From Natronomonas gomsonensis (GTDB lineage Archaea > Halobacteriota > Halobacteria > Halobacteriales > Haloarculaceae): 64,000 nucleotides of DNA. The DNA lies in NCBI RefSeq assembly GCF_024300825.1, contig NZ_CP101323.1, positions 806,001 through 870,000 on the forward strand. The letters run 5' to 3'. Under the pieces are notes generated by a model. That model ran no database searches and was not told the origin of the DNA. It was given only the letters and a program-made list of their open reading frames with translations. This document shows positions 35,182 through 43,493 of this stretch, one piece after another; within the stretch, counting starts at the first letter, position 1; each line of letters begins with the position of its first letter. The position numbers and the translations under genes are program-made.

Positions 35182-35796
35182 ATGCACGAAGGAGAAACTA
35201 CCCTCGTTTGTCACGTCAGGGCGCCGCTCGTCGCGGACCCGGTTGAATCGCGCGTCGAAACGCTCCGTTCCCTCGAAGACGGCCCGCTCGTCGACACCGT
35301 CGTCGTCCGGAGTTGGCCAGACACCGTCCGCCTCGACGACGAAGGCGACCACGAGACCCGCGCACGATACGAGCGGTTCCGGTCGTGGGCCGACCGGCGC
35401 GGCGTCTCCATCCAGCCGCCGTTCGAGACGCGGACCCGGTCGTCGATAGTCGAAGAGGAGGGCATCGACGTGTTGGTCACGCCGACGCTGTGTCTCGCCG
35501 TCTACCGCGAAGAGCGGTTAGTGGGCGTCTTCCCCCACTCTTCGGACGGGGAGACCTACACCGTCGAGGAGGCCGTCGACGCGCTTCAGGACGGTGAACT
35601 GCCGCGCCCGCTCGGGTCTATCGAATCGAGTCCCACGGCCGAACCGCGACGCTGTCCGGACTGCGACGGCTCCCTCGTCAATGGACAGGGCGTGTTCATC
35701 TGTCCGGACTGTGCGTGGGTCGGTGCGGCCGCCTCCGACGGGTGGGAGCGGCTGTCGACGGCCGGCACCCAGGCCGCCGAAACGGCCTCGGATTGA
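35182..35796 (+). CDS. Haloarchaeal protein with C-terminal zinc ribbon (paralogue 1)
   Basis: 204 residues. The N-terminal ~125 residues form an alpha/beta domain ('TTLVCHVRAPLVADPVESRVETLRSL', 'YERFRSWADRRGVSIQPPFETRT', 'VLVTPTLCLAVYREERLVGVFPHSSDGETYTVEEAVDAL'). A linker leads to a zinc ribbon CPDCDGSLVNGQGVFICPDC near 150-175. The family is not recognised. A truncated and frameshifted paralogue follows 145 bp downstream, so the pair arose by tandem duplication. Confidence 0.78.
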   Translation: MHEGETTLVCHVRAPLVADPVESRVETLRSLEDGPLVDTVVVRSWPDTVRLDDEGDHETRARYERFRSWADRRGVSIQPPFETRTRSSIVEEEGIDVLVTPTLCLAVYREERLVGVFPHSSDGETYTVEEAVDALQDGELPRPLGSIESSPTAEPRRCPDCDGSLVNGQGVFICPDCAWVGAAASDGWERLSTAGTQAAETASD

Positions 35797-35871
35797 CGCG
35801 AAGACGGCTCTCGAACCGGGGGCGATTCCCTCATCCGCGCTAGGCGAACCACAACCACTTCGTAACTACCC

Positions 35872-35882
35872 TTATTTTCGAT
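35872..35882 (+). promoter_or_regulatory. Promoter-like element shared by the paralogue pair (second gene)
   Basis: TTATTTTCGAT, 70 nt before the ATG at 35942. It differs from the element at 35103-35113 at one of 11 positions. Confidence 0.4.
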
Positions 35883-35941
35883 ACTGGAGTAGCTTCTCTC
35901 GACGCCGGCAGCGGTGCCGGACGAACTGCGTGGGGAGAGAC

Positions 35942-36419
35942 ATGTCCAACGACACGAAAATCACGGTGCTCTGTTATGCACGAGAGCCAATCGTTTCGGA
36001 ATCGGTCGAATCGAACATCGAACTGCTGAAGCGCTGTGAGGACGGCCCGCTCGCCGACCGGGTCGTTCTCCGAGGGGGGGCCAGGGAGCGTCCGGGTGGA
36101 TGGTGAAGAGAACCCCACTCGCGAAGTCGTCCGCCAGTTCGAGCAGTTCGAAGCGTGGGGAGACCGACACGGGGTCAGCATCCGCCCGGCGTTCGAGAGA
36201 CGGACACGCTGTTCTATCGCCGACGACGAACACAGCGTTCTCGTGACGCCGCTTCTGTGTCTCGTTGTCTACCGAAATCAAGAGTTGTCGGCGGTCTTCC
36301 CACACTCCGTCGACGGGGAGACCTACACGGTCAAAGCGGCCATCGAGACGCTTCTGTCAGGGGAACTCCCGGTCCCCTCGCGGTCGGGGCGACGACCGGA
36401 CCGACTACTGTCGAAGTGA
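35942..36419 (+). pseudogene. Frameshifted paralogue 2 of the zinc-ribbon protein
   Basis: The first part (MSNDTKITVLCYAREPIVSESVESNIELLKRCEDGPLADRVVLR) and a second frame (VRQFEQFEAWGDRHGVSIRP ... VFPHSVDGETYTVKAAIETL) align end to end with paralogue 1. The frames break at a run of seven G at 36074-36080. Removing one G restores an open frame of about 158 residues. The zinc ribbon is absent, the frame ending shortly after the alpha/beta domain. It may be a true pseudogene, a phase-variable tract or a sequencing error. Confidence 0.8.
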
Positions 36420-36425
36420 CGGCGG

Positions 36426-37070
36426 TTACACCACCGGGTCGACGAGGGCTTCGAGCGCCGCCTTCGGGTCGTCTGCTTTGGCGACGCCCGAAGCGAGAAG
36501 GACGCCCTCTGCTCCGAGGCCAGCGGCTGCGTCGAGGTCTTCGCCGGTGGAGATGCCAGCACCACAGAGGACGGGCACGTCAGAGACCGAGGCGGCAGCA
36601 TCGACCGAATCAGTGACGATGTCGGGGTCGGCTTTCGACACCGGCGTTCCGGTGCCGATGAGTTCCGGCGGTTCGACGGCGACGGCGTCGGGGTCGAGTG
36701 CGGCCGCGGCCGCTATCTGTCGGGGGTTGTTCGCACAGACAACGGTTTCGAGGTCGGCGCGCTCGGCGGCCCGGAGCGAGGCATCGATGTCGGCCAGTTT
36801 CAGGCGGTTCTCCGAGTGGTTCAGAAGGGTTCCGACAGCGCCGGCGTCGGCGGCGGCCTCCGCGAGCGTCGACCCCGTGTGAGAGCCGTACTCGACGGGC
36901 GAGACGTGTTGGGCCCACGTTTCGACACCCGTCTCGGCGACGCGGTCGAGGTGTGCGGCCTGCGGTGCGACGGCGATTCGGACGCCTGTGTCGTCGGCGA
37001 CTTCGGCGGCCGCCTCCGCGACTTCGATGGGGTCACAGGGGTACGCCTTCAGGTTGACGAGGACGAACAT
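36426..37070 (-). CDS. tpiA: Triosephosphate isomerase (archaeal type)
   Basis: 214 residues, the compact archaeal form. It interconverts glyceraldehyde-3-phosphate and dihydroxyacetone phosphate. Visible active-site regions: '[10 protein letters not shown]' (Asn-Lys), 'LLNHSENRL' (catalytic His), '[11 protein letters not shown]' (catalytic Glu) and the phosphate loop '[12 protein letters not shown]'. The start at 37070 is placed directly before the first strand. It converges on the frameshifted paralogue. Confidence 0.95.
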   Translation of the reverse strand: MFVLVNLKAYPCDPIEVAEAAAEVADDTGVRIAVAPQAAHLDRVAETGVETWAQHVSPVEYGSHTGSTLAEAAADAGAVGTLLNHSENRLKLADIDASLRAAERADLETVVCANNPRQIAAAAALDPDAVAVEPPELIGTGTPVSKADPDIVTDSVDAAASVSDVPVLCGAGISTGEDLDAAAGLGAEGVLLASGVAKADDPKAALEALVDPVV

Positions 37071-37118
37071 AGCGGGAGGGCGGTTGCCGGCCAAAAATAG
37101 TTGTCCATGCCGGGCGCG

Positions 37119-37331
37119 TCAGCGGGCAGCGTCGAGGTCGACGAACGCGTCGGCGTCGGCGGTCAGCCACGTCGACATCCGGGCAACACCCGAGAGTCCC
37201 GGCGGATACACCGTCCGCCGGTCGGGCCGACCGTCGTACCGGACGAGGGCCGCCGTGAGGGTAATCGGCTGTGCTTGGTTTCGCGTTCGGTCCGTCCCGT
37301 CGAGTCCCTCGCCCATAGTCGTCATCGACAT
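37119..37331 (-). CDS. Small conserved haloarchaeal protein
   Basis: 70 residues. The core 'LTAALVRYDGRPDRRTVYPPGLSGVARMSTWLTADADAFVDLDAAR' looks like a small haloarchaea-specific family; its function is unknown. It precedes tpiA on the same strand, 49 bp upstream. Confidence 0.6.
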   Translation of the reverse strand: MSMTTMGEGLDGTDRTRNQAQPITLTAALVRYDGRPDRRTVYPPGLSGVARMSTWLTADADAFVDLDAAR

Positions 37332-37404
37332 CTCGAAGGCTGGTCCACCGGACCAAAACGGCTGCTAATTGCCCTCCACAGCACTATTGAGCGTTCCAGA
37401 GACC

Positions 37405-38076
37405 TCATATTCGCGTCACACGCATCACGTCGAGTCGGTCGGCGGCCGTCTCGATGCCGTTGACGACGCCGTCGAGGTTGTAGACGACGGTCCGAAGCGC
37501 GAGCGCGTCGAGACTCGGCCCGTCCTCGAAGGCGATCCGAAGAGCTGCTTGTCGGTACTCGTCGCAGTCGCTTTCGATGGAGCGGACGCGCCCGACGGGG
37601 TCGACGACGGCACTTGGGTCGCCGTCAGCGACGAGGACATCGACGTAAGCTTTCGCCGCCGCCGACAGGGCCTCGATTGCCACGATGGCGCGTTCGGCAA
37701 GGCCGACCAAGGCCCCGCGACAGTTCTCGGGGAGCGCCGGCCGTATCGCTGCGAGTTCGGTTCCGACGGTTTCGGCCCTGTTGGCGACGGCTTCGATGAG
37801 CGTGTACAAAGACACGAGGTCACCCGCCATCAGGTACAGTCCGGTCGACTCCGGCGTCACCGACTGCCCGACGGCCAACCGGAGTTCGCGGGCGGTATCG
37901 TTACACACCGACTCACGCTCTCGGAGCGTCGAGACGGTGCAGTCGAACGGTTCGCGCGCGCGACCGTACTCATCCAGCAACTTCGGGAGTAACTCGACAC
38001 ACTGGCCCACTTCCGTCAGCAACGAGTCGGTGCGCTCCCTGACGACCGCAGTCATCTCGACATCGGTCTCTGACAT
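37405..38076 (-). CDS. DUF47/PhoU-like helical protein
   Basis: 223 residues, almost wholly helical with regularly placed Glu and Asp ('ERTDSLLTEVGQCVELLPKLLDEYGRA', 'DLVSLYTLIEAVANRAETVGTELAAI', 'LALRTVVYNLDGVVNGIETAADRLDVMRV'). The pattern fits the DUF47/PhoU fold, whose members often regulate PiT-type phosphate transporters. No phosphate transporter is adjacent, so its partner is unknown. An in-frame start nine codons earlier exists at 38103. Confidence 0.75.
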   Translation of the reverse strand: MSETDVEMTAVVRERTDSLLTEVGQCVELLPKLLDEYGRAREPFDCTVSTLRERESVCNDTARELRLAVGQSVTPESTGLYLMAGDLVSLYTLIEAVANRAETVGTELAAIRPALPENCRGALVGLAERAIVAIEALSAAAKAYVDVLVADGDPSAVVDPVGRVRSIESDCDEYRQAALRIAFEDGPSLDALALRTVVYNLDGVVNGIETAADRLDVMRVTRI

Positions 38077-38173
38077 ACATCGAGAGGTCGCCCGAACCGA
38101 CAAAGACGCCTGCTATGAGCGGTCAATGGCGGTTCGTGTGGTACTTTACGTCATCCCAAACGGAATTTGGCGG

Positions 38174-38470
38174 TCACTTCATCGTGACGTAGGTGAGGAA
38201 GGCGACGGCACAGAGTTGCAGTCCGCGGAGGGTCAACAGCGCTCGTTGTGCCAAGGGGTCGCCGGCATACAGCATGTTCGTGCTGAAAAAGAAGTACAGC
38301 GCGAGGACGTTCTCCACCAACAGCACGAGGCCGAACGCCAGCAGTCCCAGCGTCAGCGACGACTTGAACGTCCGGTAGTTGCGGAGCCACACGCCGACAA
38401 GGCCCAAAAGAAGCAGGATGCTCACACCGGACAGCGCACTCGCAATCGTTAGGGTCGTGTTCATTGCCAT
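38174..38470 (-). CDS. Three-helix membrane protein of wHTH cassette 1
   Basis: 98 residues with three membrane helices: 'IASALSGVSILLLLGLVGVWL', 'SLTLGLLAFGLVLLVENVLALYFFFS' and 'ALLTLRGLQLCAVAFLTYVT'. The second and third helices match the protein at 61261-61566 (TLGL..FG..LL.EN.LA.Y.F and LTLR...FLT.VT patterns). The gene follows the winged-helix gene by 2 bp. The conserved polar Glu-Asn in helix 2 suggests a sensing or binding role. Confidence 0.75.
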   Translation of the reverse strand: MAMNTTLTIASALSGVSILLLLGLVGVWLRNYRTFKSSLTLGLLAFGLVLLVENVLALYFFFSTNMLYAGDPLAQRALLTLRGLQLCAVAFLTYVTMK

Positions 38471-38472
38471 CG

Positions 38473-38751
38473 TCAGTCCTCTATTCGGTCCGTGATTCGG
38501 TCGAACTCCTCGCGGTGGCGCTCGAAGCGGTCCGTGAGGAAGTACAGTTCACCGTAGTCGTCGCCGCCGGTTTCGACGATGTCGTGGTCGACGAGTTTTT
38601 CCAGGTGATACCGGATGGTGTTGTATTCGAGGTCCAGCGACTCGCTGAGTTGGTTCGCGTTCCGCGGGCGCTCGGAGAGTGCGTCGACGAGGCGGGCGCG
38701 GTTCTTCCCGCCCCGCGTGCCGACGAACAGATACCAGAGAGCCTTCTCCAT
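38473..38751 (-). CDS. Winged-helix regulator of cassette 1
   Basis: 92 residues. It begins MEKALWYLFVGTRGGKNRARLVDALSERPRNANQLSESLDLEYNTIRYHLEKLVDHDIV; the HTH lies at about 28-60. A beta wing 'GGDDYGELYFLT' and a C-terminal helix follow. It is closely similar to the regulator at 61623-61898. It is translated 2 bp ahead of the membrane gene and probably controls it. Confidence 0.88.
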   Translation of the reverse strand: MEKALWYLFVGTRGGKNRARLVDALSERPRNANQLSESLDLEYNTIRYHLEKLVDHDIVETGGDDYGELYFLTDRFERHREEFDRITDRIED

Positions 38752-38797
38752 CCGAACTCGCCTACGGGTTCATCGAACAGTCGTATATCTGTGGCGG

Positions 38798-40300
38798 TCA
38801 CGGGCGTACTATCCGTGAGACCCATCCAGAGGGGCCGCTCGGGAAGGCCTCGGACTCCGCTTTGGGTTGGAGAGTACCTTCGCCGTCGGTCGCCCGGACG
38901 ACCACCTCGTGTTCGCCGTCGGGTGGGTCGTAGCTGTACGTCCACTGTCGCCACACGTCATCGCCGGGAAGCGGCTCCGAGAGGGTTGCCTCCGACCACG
39001 AACCGCCGCCGTCGGTCGACACCTCCACGCGTTCGATATCTCGCGTGCCAGCGTAGGCGTGGCCCGCGACCTCGATTGTATCTTCGCCGACGTTGACGAC
39101 GTGCAGTTTCGCGACGGTGTTGACCGGGCCGGTACCGTGCCAGCCACGCTCTTCCCAGTAGCCGTCCTGTTCTTGCTCCAGCACCTCGATTTCGGTGAGC
39201 CACTTGACGTTGATTTCGCCCCAGTGGCCGGGGATGAGCGCCCGTGCCGGGTAGCCGTGGCCGCGCGGCAAGACGTCGCCGTTCATCCCGTAGGCGAGGA
39301 AGCCGTCCGACAGCGCCGGCAGTGGGAACTCCTCGTAGAACCCATCGGCCGCCCGCAGCATCACGCAACACTCCTCGGCGGGAACGGCGGGGTCGACGAG
39401 GTCCATGATGGGGACGCCGGTCCACAGCGCGTTGTCGAGTTTCTTCCCGTTGAGGCTCTCCCCGACGCAGCGAAGCGAGACGAAGCGGTTCTCCGCGGCC
39501 ATCGCTCGTATCTCGTCGTAGGTGTAGGACACCTCCTCTTCGACGGCACCGGTGACCGAAACCGACCACCCCTCGGCATCGATTGTGGGGTCCGTCGCAT
39601 TGATGTCGACCTCGTAGAACTCCTCGCTCACGAGCGGTTCCAGCCCCGACACCGCAAGCGAGTTCCCCTCGGCGTCATCGAGCAGGGAGTCGATTTCGGC
39701 CGTAATCGATTGGGAAACGTCTAGTTCGGACGTTTCCTCCGTCCCCCGAAGTCCCCCTTGCCGACCGAAAACGAAGCCGCCGACCGACAGTGCCAACGCG
39801 CTGGCGACACCGCCGAGGACCCGCCGACGGGCCGGCGAGACATCCGAATCAACTCCGGTAAACAGGTCGCTGGCGGCGAGGACGACCCCCACCGACACGC
39901 CGGCGGCTATCGACGGCAACGGCGCGGCCGTGAGGCCGAACGCGATGCCGACGCCGAAGGCTATCGAGAGAAGGACGCCGACCGGCGGTGCATCGAGACG
40001 CCGGCCGAGAGCCGAACAGCCCAGCGCAACGAGGGCGAACACGCCGACGGCGATGCCGATGGCTGCCACGACGTTGAGTTGGCTGCCGACCTCACCGAAC
40101 TGGACGATGCCGAACGTGATGATTTCGCTCGGGAGCCGTCGTGCCATCGTGCCGGCGATAGGACCGACGACGAAGGAGGGCGTGAACCCGGCGACGGCGT
40201 AGGAGCCGGCGACGCCCGCGACACCGGCGAGTACCGAGACCAAAGCCCGCCCGGCGTCAGGGAGCCGTCGGTGGACCGTTCGGAGAGACGCGGCGTTCAT
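38798..40300 (-). CDS. Membrane-anchored sulfite-oxidase-like molybdoenzyme
   Basis: 500 residues. Residues 1-185 hold about four to five membrane helices. From about 220 comes a sulfite-oxidase/YedY-type molybdopterin domain with the Mo-ligand Cys278 in 'VSLRCVGESLNGK' and the pterin pocket 'LLRAADGFYEEFPLPALSDGFLAYGMNGDVLPRGHGYPARALIPGHWGEINVKWLTEIEV'. A C-terminal dimerisation-type beta domain (about 410-500) follows. The domain is predicted to be exposed outside. No heme domain is fused, and the electron acceptor is unknown. Confidence 0.9.
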   Translation of the reverse strand: MNAASLRTVHRRLPDAGRALVSVLAGVAGVAGSYAVAGFTPSFVVGPIAGTMARRLPSEIITFGIVQFGEVGSQLNVVAAIGIAVGVFALVALGCSALGRRLDAPPVGVLLSIAFGVGIAFGLTAAPLPSIAAGVSVGVVLAASDLFTGVDSDVSPARRRVLGGVASALALSVGGFVFGRQGGLRGTEETSELDVSQSITAEIDSLLDDAEGNSLAVSGLEPLVSEEFYEVDINATDPTIDAEGWSVSVTGAVEEEVSYTYDEIRAMAAENRFVSLRCVGESLNGKKLDNALWTGVPIMDLVDPAVPAEECCVMLRAADGFYEEFPLPALSDGFLAYGMNGDVLPRGHGYPARALIPGHWGEINVKWLTEIEVLEQEQDGYWEERGWHGTGPVNTVAKLHVVNVGEDTIEVAGHAYAGTRDIERVEVSTDGGGSWSEATLSEPLPGDDVWRQWTYSYDPPDGEHEVVVRATDGEGTLQPKAESEAFPSGPSGWVSRIVRP

Positions 40301-40324
40301 GGTTTCTGTAGGTACGCCAAGGGT

Positions 40325-41140
40325 TTAGTTCTCCATGCCACCGGTGCTCACCGTCACGCGGACGACGTCGGCCGTCTCGGGGTAGTCGTAGCCGTCGTCG
40401 ACCTCACTGATACGACGGACAGTCGTGTTCTCTTCGGGGCCGGCACCCGCTTCCATCTGTCTCGGTGCCTGATTTCCGCCGACGCCGGGTTCCTCGTTTT
40501 CCTCGGTGCCGGTATCCCACAACAGCAGGCGGTCGGTCACGTCGCCTTCGATTGGTTCTCCCATCTCGTACAGCGGCATGCCAGTCGGTTCGGGCGCGTA
40601 GAACAGGTCGTTTGATTGGACGAACATCGTCGCCAGCGAGAGGCGTTGCCCGTCGGCCGCCTCGACGGTGAACTCGTAGGCCTCGCCGGGACCGATAGGC
40701 GCGGGGCCCTCGCCATCGACGGGCGTCGTCGCGGCGCCGACCGTCGCCTCGCTCATCTCCAGTTCGTTCACCAACCCCGCGGGGGAACCGTCCTCCGCGA
40801 GTTGCTCGAGGCCGGCACTCGCGGACGCGCCCGACTCGAAGAGCGCCCCCTCGGACTCGTGAACCGCGTAGGCTGTCGGTGACAGCGGGACGGCAGCCGT
40901 CCCCTCGGAGGTTTCGAGCGTCTGGCCGGTCGATACGTTCTCGATTCGGACGGTGAAGGTGGTCGTCGCGTCGCCGTCCATCCCATCGTCGCTGGTCCCA
41001 CCGTCGTCCATGCTCTCGTTGTTCATCCCGCCGTCGTTGCCGTCGTCCATCCCGCCAGCGCCGGCACAGCCGGCGACGAGGACGGCACCAGTCGTTCCCG
41101 CTGCGAGCAGTAGCTTCCGTCGAGTCGTGTCGTCCGTCAT
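40325..41140 (-). CDS. Spondin-N-domain lipoprotein
   Basis: 271 residues. A Tat signal and lipobox (TRRKLLLAAGTTGAVLVAGC) are followed by a Met/Gly/Asp-rich linker. The domain from about 65 has 'TFTVRIENVSTGQTLETSEGTAAVPLSPTAYAVHESEGALFESGASASAGLEQLAEDG', typical of the spondin_N family, and 'SLATMFVQSNDLFYAPE'. It sits upstream of the sulfite-oxidase-like gene, 24 bp apart on the same strand, so the two may share an operon. A GTG one codon upstream is an alternative start. Confidence 0.85.
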   Translation of the reverse strand: MTDDTTRRKLLLAAGTTGAVLVAGCAGAGGMDDGNDGGMNNESMDDGGTSDDGMDGDATTTFTVRIENVSTGQTLETSEGTAAVPLSPTAYAVHESEGALFESGASASAGLEQLAEDGSPAGLVNELEMSEATVGAATTPVDGEGPAPIGPGEAYEFTVEAADGQRLSLATMFVQSNDLFYAPEPTGMPLYEMGEPIEGDVTDRLLLWDTGTEENEEPGVGGNQAPRQMEAGAGPEENTTVRRISEVDDGYDYPETADVVRVTVSTGGMEN

Positions 41141-41287
41141 CACACTCGGGCGGAGAGGGTAGTGGATAAAGGAGATTTTTCAAGGTCCGTCGCAGGTTCG
41201 AGGTGAATCCGTTGGAACTCCCTCTAGAATTCGTCTCAAATCGTTATCCGGAACCGACGTCCAGATATCGAGAGCGACGGATACACG

Positions 41288-41500
41288 GTGGCGGAGTCGC
41301 TACGCAAACACATGAACGGACGCCGCGCGTGGGTGTCGGTCGACGGCGAACCGCGACTCGGGACGGTGGTCAGGTACTCGTATGCCCCGAAGACGGGGGC
41401 ACCGCTTTTGGCCGTCGAGTTGGACGACCCGGTCGGCGACACCGACGAAGTGGTCGTAAACCCACAGATTGACGACGTACTGTTCGAAAGTGAGGCCTGA
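41288..41500 (+). CDS. Small hypothetical protein
   Basis: 70 residues. 'GRRAWVSVDGEPRLGTVVRYSYAPKTGAPLLAVELDDPVGDTDEVVVNPQIDDVLF' suggests a compact beta-barrel. Function is unknown. It ends one base before the hydrolase ATG, so both are probably one transcript. Confidence 0.6.
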   Translation: MAESLRKHMNGRRAWVSVDGEPRLGTVVRYSYAPKTGAPLLAVELDDPVGDTDEVVVNPQIDDVLFESEA

Positions 41501-41501
41501 A

Positions 41502-42308
41502 ATGAAGTCTGTTGCCCTCCCCGACGGCCGCACGCTCGCCTACGAGGAGTACGGTGATGCGGACGCGCCGCCAGTCGTCTTCTGTCACGGCACGCCCGGG
41601 TCACGGCGCTCGGCCGCTGTCTTCGATGACTGCCCAGTACACGTTATCGCCCCTGACCGCCCCGGTATCGGTGGTTCTGACCCCGACCCCGGACGCGACT
41701 TCGGTTCCTGGCGCGAGGACGTTGCCGCCCTCACGGAGAAACTCGACATCGAGGAGTTCGGCGTCGTCGGCTTCTCCGGCGGTGGCCCCTTTGCACTCGC
41801 CGCTGGGGACGCACCGGGAGCGACGGCAGTGGGACTCTTCGCCCCCAGCGGTCCACCCGAGGTGAGCCCAACCGACCCGCTCACAGTGGCCGGTCGGTAC
41901 GCGCCGATACTGCTCCGGGGGCTCTTTGCGGTCCAGCGCCCAATCGTTCGCCGGAACCCGGATGCCGCACTATCGCTGTACACCGATGCTGACCCCTCCG
42001 AGTTATCGGTTCCAGAGGGCGTCGACCCGGTCGAAGTGTTCGCCGAGGACACCCTGACCGCAACCGAGCAGGGCGGCAAGTGGCCTGCACAGGAGTTAGC
42101 ACTGCTTAGTGAATCGTGGTCGGTTCCGAACCCGGAGGTTCCCGTAACCGTCTGGTACGGCGAGAATGACGAGAACGTGCCGCCGTCGGTCGCGAAGGCT
42201 GTCGCCGACGAAACTGGCGCAGAAACCGTCGCGTTATCGACGGACCACCTCGAAACGCTGTGCGAAGCGCGAGCCGACTGCGTCTCGTTCGTCAGTCCTT
42301 CCGCTTGA
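41502..42308 (+). CDS. Alpha/beta hydrolase
   Basis: 268 residues. The oxyanion and nucleophile regions are 'PPVVFCHGTPGSRRSAAVF' and 'FGVVGFSGGGPFALAAG' (Ser nucleophile in G-F-S-G-G). The acid and His are probably in 'VTVWYGENDENVPPS' and 'ALSTDHLETL'. The substrate is unknown; esterase or lipase-like activity is typical. The 3' end overlaps the convergent aMBF1 gene by 17 bp. Confidence 0.9.
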   Translation: MKSVALPDGRTLAYEEYGDADAPPVVFCHGTPGSRRSAAVFDDCPVHVIAPDRPGIGGSDPDPGRDFGSWREDVAALTEKLDIEEFGVVGFSGGGPFALAAGDAPGATAVGLFAPSGPPEVSPTDPLTVAGRYAPILLRGLFAVQRPIVRRNPDAALSLYTDADPSELSVPEGVDPVEVFAEDTLTATEQGGKWPAQELALLSESWSVPNPEVPVTVWYGENDENVPPSVAKAVADETGAETVALSTDHLETLCEARADCVSFVSPSA

Positions 42309-42825
42309 CGACGTCGCCGAGGGTCGTCCCACCCGTCGAGGACCCACCGGACCACTCGCTGTCGTCGGTCGACCCGCCCTCGGACAGCGTGATGTCGAGG
42401 GCCTTCTCGAGTTTGCGTTGAACCTTGTCGCTCGGCAGTACGTCACCGCGCTCCAGTTTCCGGATGAGGCTGGCCTTCTCGTTGAGCTGATTCGCCAGTT
42501 CCTCCTGGGTGAGGCCCTCGGATTCACGGGCGTCTCGGATTCGGTCGTCGTAGTCGGTGACGACCTCGTCCATCTCGTCGAACATGTCGCGGCGACGGCC
42601 GCCACCACCGCCGCCCGACGAGGACGACGTGGAACTGGACGACGACGAAGACGACGAGGAGGATGAAGACGACGTGGAGTACTTCGTCGACGACGAGGAC
42701 GTGTCCTGTGTCTGGACTTCCGTGCCGAAGTCCGCGCAGTCGTCGCACACGTCGAGTTCGGCCCCCTCGACCTTGACGGTCTTCGGCGACGCCGTCTCGG
42801 CGCCGCACATCTCACATTGTACCAT
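42292..42825 (-). CDS. Archaeal multiprotein bridging factor 1 (aMBF1)
   Basis: 177 residues. An N-terminal zinc ribbon ('CEMCGAE' and 'LDVCDDCADFG') is followed by a Ser-rich, Gly-rich linker (about 42-76) and a Cro-type HTH with 'RDARESEGLTQEELANQLNEKASLIRKLERGDVLPSDKVQRKLEKAL'. This is the classic aMBF1 architecture; eukaryotic MBF1 bridges TBP and activators, and archaeal forms are tied to translation. The Ser/Gly linker is unusually long and pure. Confidence 0.93.
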   Translation of the reverse strand: MVQCEMCGAETASPKTVKVEGAELDVCDDCADFGTEVQTQDTSSSSTKYSTSSSSSSSSSSSSSSTSSSSGGGGGGRRRDMFDEMDEVVTDYDDRIRDARESEGLTQEELANQLNEKASLIRKLERGDVLPSDKVQRKLEKALDITLSEGGSTDDSEWSGGSSTGGTTLGDVVKRKD

Positions 42826-42863
42826 ACTCGTCCTTACCGTCGGGGCGCAAAAGGGTTTTCCGC

Positions 42864-43493
42864 CTACTCCAGGGCGACCATCGAGTAGTAGAACCGCTGG
42901 AGTGCGGTGACGTGGCCGACGACGGCGAAGAAGACCAGCAGCCACCCGACCAGCGTCAACCCATACGGTTCGGCAGTGTAGAAGGCGGCGACGGCGGTGA
43001 CGGCGCCGATGATGGCCAGTCGGTCCGCACGGCCGACCAGACCACCGTACACTCGGTCCAAGCCGACGGCTTGGGCCTGCGTCCCGAGATACGAGGTCAT
43101 CAACACGCCGGTGACCGCGAGGAAGCCGAGTAAGTACTCTTCAGTTCCGGCGGCCAGTCCGGCGATGATGACGATGTCGGCGTACCGGTCAAGCACGTGG
43201 TCCAGGAGGTCGCCGGCTTTCGAGTCGGTCCCTTGCCGGCGGGCGAGAGCACCGTCTAAGAGGTCTAACCAGCCGTTGACGAACACGAAGGCCGCACCGA
43301 GGAGATACAGAAGCGGGTCGGGGCGCCAGATACCCGCCGCCGCTCCCGCCAATGCGTAGGCGGTGCCGGCGAAGACGGCGAACCCGAATGCGATAACGCT
43401 GACGCCGTCCGGCGACAGGCCGACGCGGTCGGCGGCAGTCACGAATGGGTCGAGCATACGGTCGGCCAGCGGCCGGAACTTATCGAGTGTCAT
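42864..43493 (-). CDS. CDP-alcohol phosphatidyltransferase (archaeal lipid synthesis)
   Basis: 209 residues with about five to six membrane helices. The family signature D-x2-D-G-x2-A-R-x8-G-x3-D-x3-D reads 'DLLDGALARRQGTDSKAGDLLDHVLDRYAD', complete. It transfers a phosphoalcohol (serine, glycerol or inositol phosphate) onto CDP-archaeol; the substrate cannot be read from the signature. Its stop region overlaps the preceding Fap7-like gene by 4 bp. Confidence 0.9.
   Translation of the reverse strand: MTLDKFRPLADRMLDPFVTAADRVGLSPDGVSVIAFGFAVFAGTAYALAGAAAGIWRPDPLLYLLGAAFVFVNGWLDLLDGALARRQGTDSKAGDLLDHVLDRYADIVIIAGLAAGTEEYLLGFLAVTGVLMTSYLGTQAQAVGLDRVYGGLVGRADRLAIIGAVTAVAAFYTAEPYGLTLVGWLLVFFAVVGHVTALQRFYYSMVALE

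Noticed and set aside
36036-36419. Separate short gene starting at 36036
   Set aside because: Its sequence aligns as the continuation of the frame starting at 35942 after a one-base shift, so it is part of a broken gene.
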